A stretch of DNA of 17,473 nucleotides from CAVSWN01 sp046728115. Its GTDB lineage: Bacteria > Acidobacteriota > Vicinamibacteria > Vicinamibacterales > CAVVIG01. A program made the translations under genes and the position numbers. Below, one piece after another: positions 14,677 through 17,473 of this stretch. The stretch lies in NCBI GenBank assembly GCA_046728115.1, contig JBKPDW010000078.1, forward strand, positions 1 to 17,473, given 5' to 3'. The notes below the pieces were generated by a model. That model ran no database searches. It saw only the letters and a list, made by a program, of their open reading frames with translations, and was not told where the DNA came from. Positions within the stretch are counted from its first letter, which is position 1. Each line of letters opens with the position of its first letter.

Positions 14677-15486
14677 GTGAACATCGACGCCACCTTCGTA
14701 CGTAGCGCTGCGGCCGCAGGTGACCTGCCGCGAGACGGCTTGGCCGAGATTGCGCTGGTCGGCCGTTCGAACGTCGGCAAATCGAGTTTGATCAACGCGC
14801 TGGTCCGGCGGCAAATCGCGCGGACGAGCGCCGCGCCGGGCAAGACGCGGCTGGCCAACCTCTATCGCGTGGTCCGGGGTTCGGGCGAACCGTTTTATCT
14901 GGTCGATCTGCCCGGATACGGTTTCGCTCGTCGGGGCCCGAACGATTTCGGAACGTTGGCAGCGGAGTACTTCGACGAGGCGGTCCGCTCGCCTGAAGGC
15001 TCGCGCTCCCCGGCACACGGAGCGCGCCGCGTTCGCGAAGGCGCTTCGGCGAGCGTCGCCAAGGCTCGCGTGAATCGGGAACGAGCGGAGACGGGAGGCG
15101 TCGACCGAACGATCAGTGCGCTGCTTCTCGTCGATGCCCGCCATCCGGGACTCGACAGCGATGTCAACGCGTGGCGGTGGCTGCGAGGCACTGTACAACG
15201 TGTCGCGGTGGTCGCGACCAAGACTGACAAGCTCGCGCGCGGTGAACGGATCCGCTCGCTCAGGGCATTCGAATCCGTGTTTGAAGATTCCGTGCTGCCG
15301 GTTTCGGCGGTCACGGGCGAAGGATTAGACGAACTGTGGAAAGTGATCGAACAGCTACGACGCCGCAACAACAACCAGCCGCGACCGGCAAAATCCAGCA
15401 ACAAGGAACAGAACGGCCAACCCAGGGGCAGCAGCCGGCCCCGCGCGGCAACGGACAGGCCACCGCTCCCCCGCCGGAGAAGTTAG
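14677..15486 (+). CDS. engB: Ribosome-biogenesis GTPase EngB/YsxC/YihA with insertion and long tail
   Basis: EngB is a GTPase needed for late 50S subunit assembly. All G motifs are present: G1 GRSNVGKSS (29-37), a G2-type Thr in the SAAPGKTRLAN region (51-61), G3 DLPGYG (77-82), G4 TKTD (181-184) and G5 SAVTG (210-214). The family is normally near 200 residues; this product is 269. The excess comes from a basic insertion at about 106-145, between the switch II region and the ALLLVDARH strand, and from a disordered Arg/Pro/Ser/Asn-rich tail (about 229-269). The tail's DNA is also the start of rho in another frame. The start is GTG 14677, without a Shine-Dalgarno and directly after array E. Confidence 0.93.
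   Translation: MNIDATFVRSAAAAGDLPRDGLAEIALVGRSNVGKSSLINALVRRQIARTSAAPGKTRLANLYRVVRGSGEPFYLVDLPGYGFARRGPNDFGTLAAEYFDEAVRSPEGSRSPAHGARRVREGASASVAKARVNRERAETGGVDRTISALLLVDARHPGLDSDVNAWRWLRGTVQRVAVVATKTDKLARGERIRSLRAFESVFEDSVLPVSAVTGEGLDELWKVIEQLRRRNNNQPRPAKSSNKEQNGQPRGSSRPRAATDRPPLPRRRS
14992..15111 (+). repeat. Insertion within engB with internal inverted and direct repeats
   Basis: These 120 bp encode residues absent from ordinary EngB proteins. AAGGCTCGCG occurs twice (14996-15005 and 15061-15070). GCGCTCC (15003-15009) pairs with GGAGCGC (15019-15025), and CGAAG (15036-15040) with CTTCG (15044-15048). The structure suggests a dispersed palindromic repeat that landed in frame. The boundaries are estimated from where family conservation stops and resumes. 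Confidence 0.55.
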
Positions 15487-16739
15487 AGCTTTCGACGCTC
15501 AAGGACATGAGCGTCGGCGCACTGACGAAGGTCGCCAAGGGACTCGACGTTCCGGGTGCCACCGGCATGCGCAAACAGGAGCTGATCTTCGAAATCCTGA
15601 AAGCGCGCGCTGAAAAGAGCGGGCTGATCTTCTCCGAGGGCGTCCTCGAAGTGCTGCCCGACGGATTCGGGTTCCTCCGCGCGCCCGATTACAACTACCT
15701 GCCCGGGCCCGACGACATCTACGTCTCGCCCTCGCAGATCCGCAAATTCGATCTGCACACCGGGGACACGGTGTCGGGTCAGATCCGGCCGCCGAAGGAC
15801 GGCGAACGGTACTTCGCGCTCATCAAGGTGGATGCGGTCAATTTCGAGCCGCCCGAGCGCGCGCGGGAGAAGGTGTTCTTCGAAAACCTGACGCCGCTGT
15901 ACCCGCAGACGAAAATCTCGCTCGAGACCGAAGGCGAGAACCTGTCGGCTCGGGTTTTGGACCTGATGGTGCCGATCGGCAAGGGCCAGCGCGGCCTGAT
16001 CGTCGCGCCGCCCCGCACCGGCAAGACGATGTTGCTGCAGAACATCGCGAACAGCATCACGAAGAACCACCCTGAGGTGTACCTGATTGTGCTGCTCATC
16101 GACGAGCGGCCGGAAGAAGTGACCGACATGCAGCGGTCGGTGCATGGCGAAGTGATTTCGTCCACGTTCGACGAGCCTGCGCAGCGGCACGTGCAAGTGG
16201 CCGAGATGGTCATTGAGAAGGCCAAGCGGCTGGTCGAGCATAAGAAAGACGTCGTCATCCTGCTCGATTCGATTACGCGTCTGGCGCGCGCCTACAACAC
16301 GATCGTTCCGCCGTCTGGGAAGGTGCTCTCGGGTGGCGTGGACAGCAACGCGCTGCAGCGGCCGAAGCGTTTTTTCGGCGCCGCGCGCAACATCGAAGGC
16401 GGCGGATCGCTGACCATCGTCGCCACGGCGCTCATCGATACCGGATCGCGCATGGACGACGTGATTTTCGAGGAGTTCAAGGGCACGGGCAACCTGGAAA
16501 TCCATCTCGACCGCAAGCTGACCGACCGTCGTGTGTTCCCGTCGATCGACATTCAGAAGAGCGGCACGCGCAAGGAAGAACTGCTCATTCCGCGCGATGA
16601 TTTGAACCGCATCTGGGTGCTGCGCAAGGTGCTGACGCCGCTCTCGCCGGTCGAGGCCATGGAGCTGCTGCTGTCGCGCATGGCGAAGACCAAGACCAAT
16701 CAGGATTTCCTGGCGTCGATGTCTAACGGGAAGACATAG
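15336..16739 (+). CDS. rho: Transcription termination factor Rho
   Basis: Rho is the hexameric RNA helicase that ends untranslated transcripts. The 467-residue product has a Gln/Pro-rich disordered extension (1-48), the N-terminal helix bundle (LSTLKDMSVGALTKVAK, 52-68), the primary RNA-binding cold-shock-like fold (about 98-170, with LEVLPDGFGFLR) and the ATPase. The P-loop is APPRTGKT (224-231), Walker B is VVILLDS (306-312), the Q loop LSGGVDSNAL (331-340), and the R loop GTGNLEIHL (383-391). Start GTG 15336 is the only start codon before the conserved helix; Met58 at 15507 would remove part of that helix. AAGGA lies 11 bases before the GTG. The first 151 bp overlap engB in another frame, implying translational coupling. 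Confidence 0.95.
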   Translation: MESDRTATTPQQQPAATGKIQQQGTERPTQGQQPAPRGNGQATAPPPEKLELSTLKDMSVGALTKVAKGLDVPGATGMRKQELIFEILKARAEKSGLIFSEGVLEVLPDGFGFLRAPDYNYLPGPDDIYVSPSQIRKFDLHTGDTVSGQIRPPKDGERYFALIKVDAVNFEPPERAREKVFFENLTPLYPQTKISLETEGENLSARVLDLMVPIGKGQRGLIVAPPRTGKTMLLQNIANSITKNHPEVYLIVLLIDERPEEVTDMQRSVHGEVISSTFDEPAQRHVQVAEMVIEKAKRLVEHKKDVVILLDSITRLARAYNTIVPPSGKVLSGGVDSNALQRPKRFFGAARNIEGGGSLTIVATALIDTGSRMDDVIFEEFKGTGNLEIHLDRKLTDRRVFPSIDIQKSGTRKEELLIPRDDLNRIWVLRKVLTPLSPVEAMELLLSRMAKTKTNQDFLASMSNGKT

Positions 16740-17337
16740 GCCCTGGGGATCGGGGCTTGGGGCCTGCTTGCCACGGCAAGGCGTGGCGGCTGCTACCGCT
16801 CAGGCTATCCACTGCGTGTTCCAGAAGGTTCTTCGCAGCACCGACATCCAGCATCGAGGTGACGCCGGCGCGTCCCGCCCATCTGTCCCACGTCTCGAGG
16901 CGTTTCGCATGCGATCCCGCGTCGGTGTGGATCTCCTCGGTGCGCGCGAGCAGGCGACGCGCTATCTCGCGCACCGGAGCGCCGGACGCCAGAAGCATTC
17001 CCTTTGCGCGAAGTCTGGCGAAAAGCAGCCGCGCAGGTCGTGAGAGTCCTTTCCGCTGCCACGCCTCGTCCGCCCGGCCGACCGCGAGCAGCGCGGGCCA
17101 CAGCTGACGGTGAACAAACGTCACCTTGCCGCGGACCAGCGGAACCGCGATAGCATCTGGGTGGTGCGATAACGCCGAGATCTCCGCGAAGATCGCGTGC
17201 GCCATTGGATGGCCCCACCACGACCCGCGAACGGGTCGACCGGCAACGATCGTCGCAACGCTCGGCACAATTGGATCTGCGGCGAGCAGCAGTCCATGCC
17301 GTTCGAGCGCCTGGATTACCTGAGCCGCCTCCGGCAT
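16723..17337 (-). CDS. Conserved-looking protein of unknown function
   Basis: This 204-residue protein is predicted soluble: no signal peptide or membrane segment. The N-terminal half has the pattern LLLAADPIVPSVATIVAG, then RGSWWGHPMAHAIFAEISAL and a VRGKVTFVHRQLWPALLAV segment, which looks like a folded domain and reads like a protein I have seen in several phyla, but I cannot name it. The second half is Ala/Arg/Leu-rich and helical. The last 17 or so residues are Pro/Arg/Ser-rich and derive from repeat array F and the rho 3' end, with which the gene overlaps convergently by 17 bp. The true end may thus be recent. Start ATG 17337 has no Shine-Dalgarno. Codon pattern and lack of a better frame support it as real. 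Confidence 0.7.
   Translation of the reverse strand: MPEAAQVIQALERHGLLLAADPIVPSVATIVAGRPVRGSWWGHPMAHAIFAEISALSHHPDAIAVPLVRGKVTFVHRQLWPALLAVGRADEAWQRKGLSRPARLLFARLRAKGMLLASGAPVREIARRLLARTEEIHTDAGSHAKRLETWDRWAGRAGVTSMLDVGAAKNLLEHAVDSLSGSSRHALPWQAGPKPRSPGPMSSR
16745..16765. repeat. Array F: three G-rich heptamers after rho
   Basis: GGGGATC, GGGGCTT, GGGGCCT follow each other in phase (16745-16765) beginning 5 bp after the rho stop. There is no matching opposite arm. It resembles the left arm of array E and lies inside the 3' end of the opposing gene. Confidence 0.55.
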
Positions 17338-17379
17338 ATTCGTTACGTGTCAGCTAACGTCAACTCGAATGAACTCCCC

Positions 17380-17473
17380 TTCTGACTTCTGACTTCGGGC
17401 ACTTCTGACTTCTGACTTCTGACTTCTGATACGGGCACTTCTGACTTCTGACTTCTGACTTCTGACTTCTGAC
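17380..17473. repeat. Array G: TTCTGAC heptamer tandem array running off the window
   Basis: TTCTGAC repeats without change at 17380-17393, 17403-17423 and 17439-17473, ten exact copies, with a TTCTGAT variant at 17424-17430. Two short interruptions both contain GGGCAC (17394-17402 TTCGGGCAC and 17431-17438 ACGGGCAC). It lies upstream of the minus-strand gene and continues past the right edge. The segment 17338-17379 before it shows nothing recognisable. Confidence 0.9.

Noticed and set aside
15483..16505. Minus-strand open frame of 340 codons opposite rho
   Set aside because: Same effect: composition dominated by Arg, His, Asp and Val with no domain, fully opposite a conserved gene.
16760..16785. 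CTTGC/GCAAG hairpin after rho as a terminator
   Set aside because: Stem of five base pairs without a U-tract and located inside the opposing coding region.
17380..17473. Possible CRISPR array
   Set aside because: Units are 7 bp with no unique spacers of CRISPR length, and no cas gene is present. It is a simple tandem repeat.

Overview
The window is GC-rich bacterial chromosome with tightly packed genes. Gene content and protein style suggest an Acidobacteriota genome, perhaps class Vicinamibacteria. That placement is an impression from the sequences (multiheme cytochromes, Rho and Lon variants, repeat-filled intergenic spacers), not a database result.

Layout. Positions 1-2429 hold the 3' part of an outer-membrane beta-barrel protein, possibly with an upstream cytochrome domain outside the window, followed by a secreted five-heme c-type cytochrome. 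Positions 2467-4896 hold a divergent pair: an FHA-GAF-SpoIIE phosphatase on the minus strand and truA on the plus strand. A 24-bp gap separates them and contains a perfect palindrome that reads TATAAT on both strands. Positions 4939-7327 are a minus-strand run: a small membrane protein, a dienelactone-hydrolase-family enzyme and a DUF3810-like membrane metalloprotease. Positions 7354-8455 form an ECF sigma / zinc-binding anti-sigma module. It is divergent from the small membrane protein, and the spacer carries two identical, mirror-image ECF-type promoters. Positions 8592-8675 are tRNA-Leu(TAG). Positions 8773-16739 are the conserved protein quality-control block tig-clpP-clpX-lon-engB, followed by rho. 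A conserved-looking minus-strand protein of unknown function (16723-17337) converges on rho, and the window ends in a heptanucleotide tandem array.

How the genes work together. Trigger factor folds nascent chains, ClpXP and Lon degrade misfolded or tagged proteins, EngB assembles the 50S subunit and Rho terminates transcription, so 8.8-16.7 kb is a housekeeping unit for protein birth and death. The ECF sigma factor is predicted to drive both itself plus its anti-sigma factor and the divergent membrane protein.

The most unusual signals are two. (1) The spacers at seven places carry arrays of 7- or 8-bp units. Most have a second arm of reverse-complement units. The unit sequence differs by locus while the architecture is shared, and several arrays stop at or within about 12 bp of start codons that lack a Shine-Dalgarno sequence (tig, lon, engB). 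(2) The ECF spacer contains TGAAACAA-N17-TCTAAT on both strands with exactly the same spacing, its -35 elements lying in a perfect 13-bp inverted repeat. Other oddities are a 40-residue insertion in EngB, a 151-bp out-of-frame overlap between engB and rho, and an 18-bp duplication inside tig. No mobile element, prophage or CRISPR array was seen.
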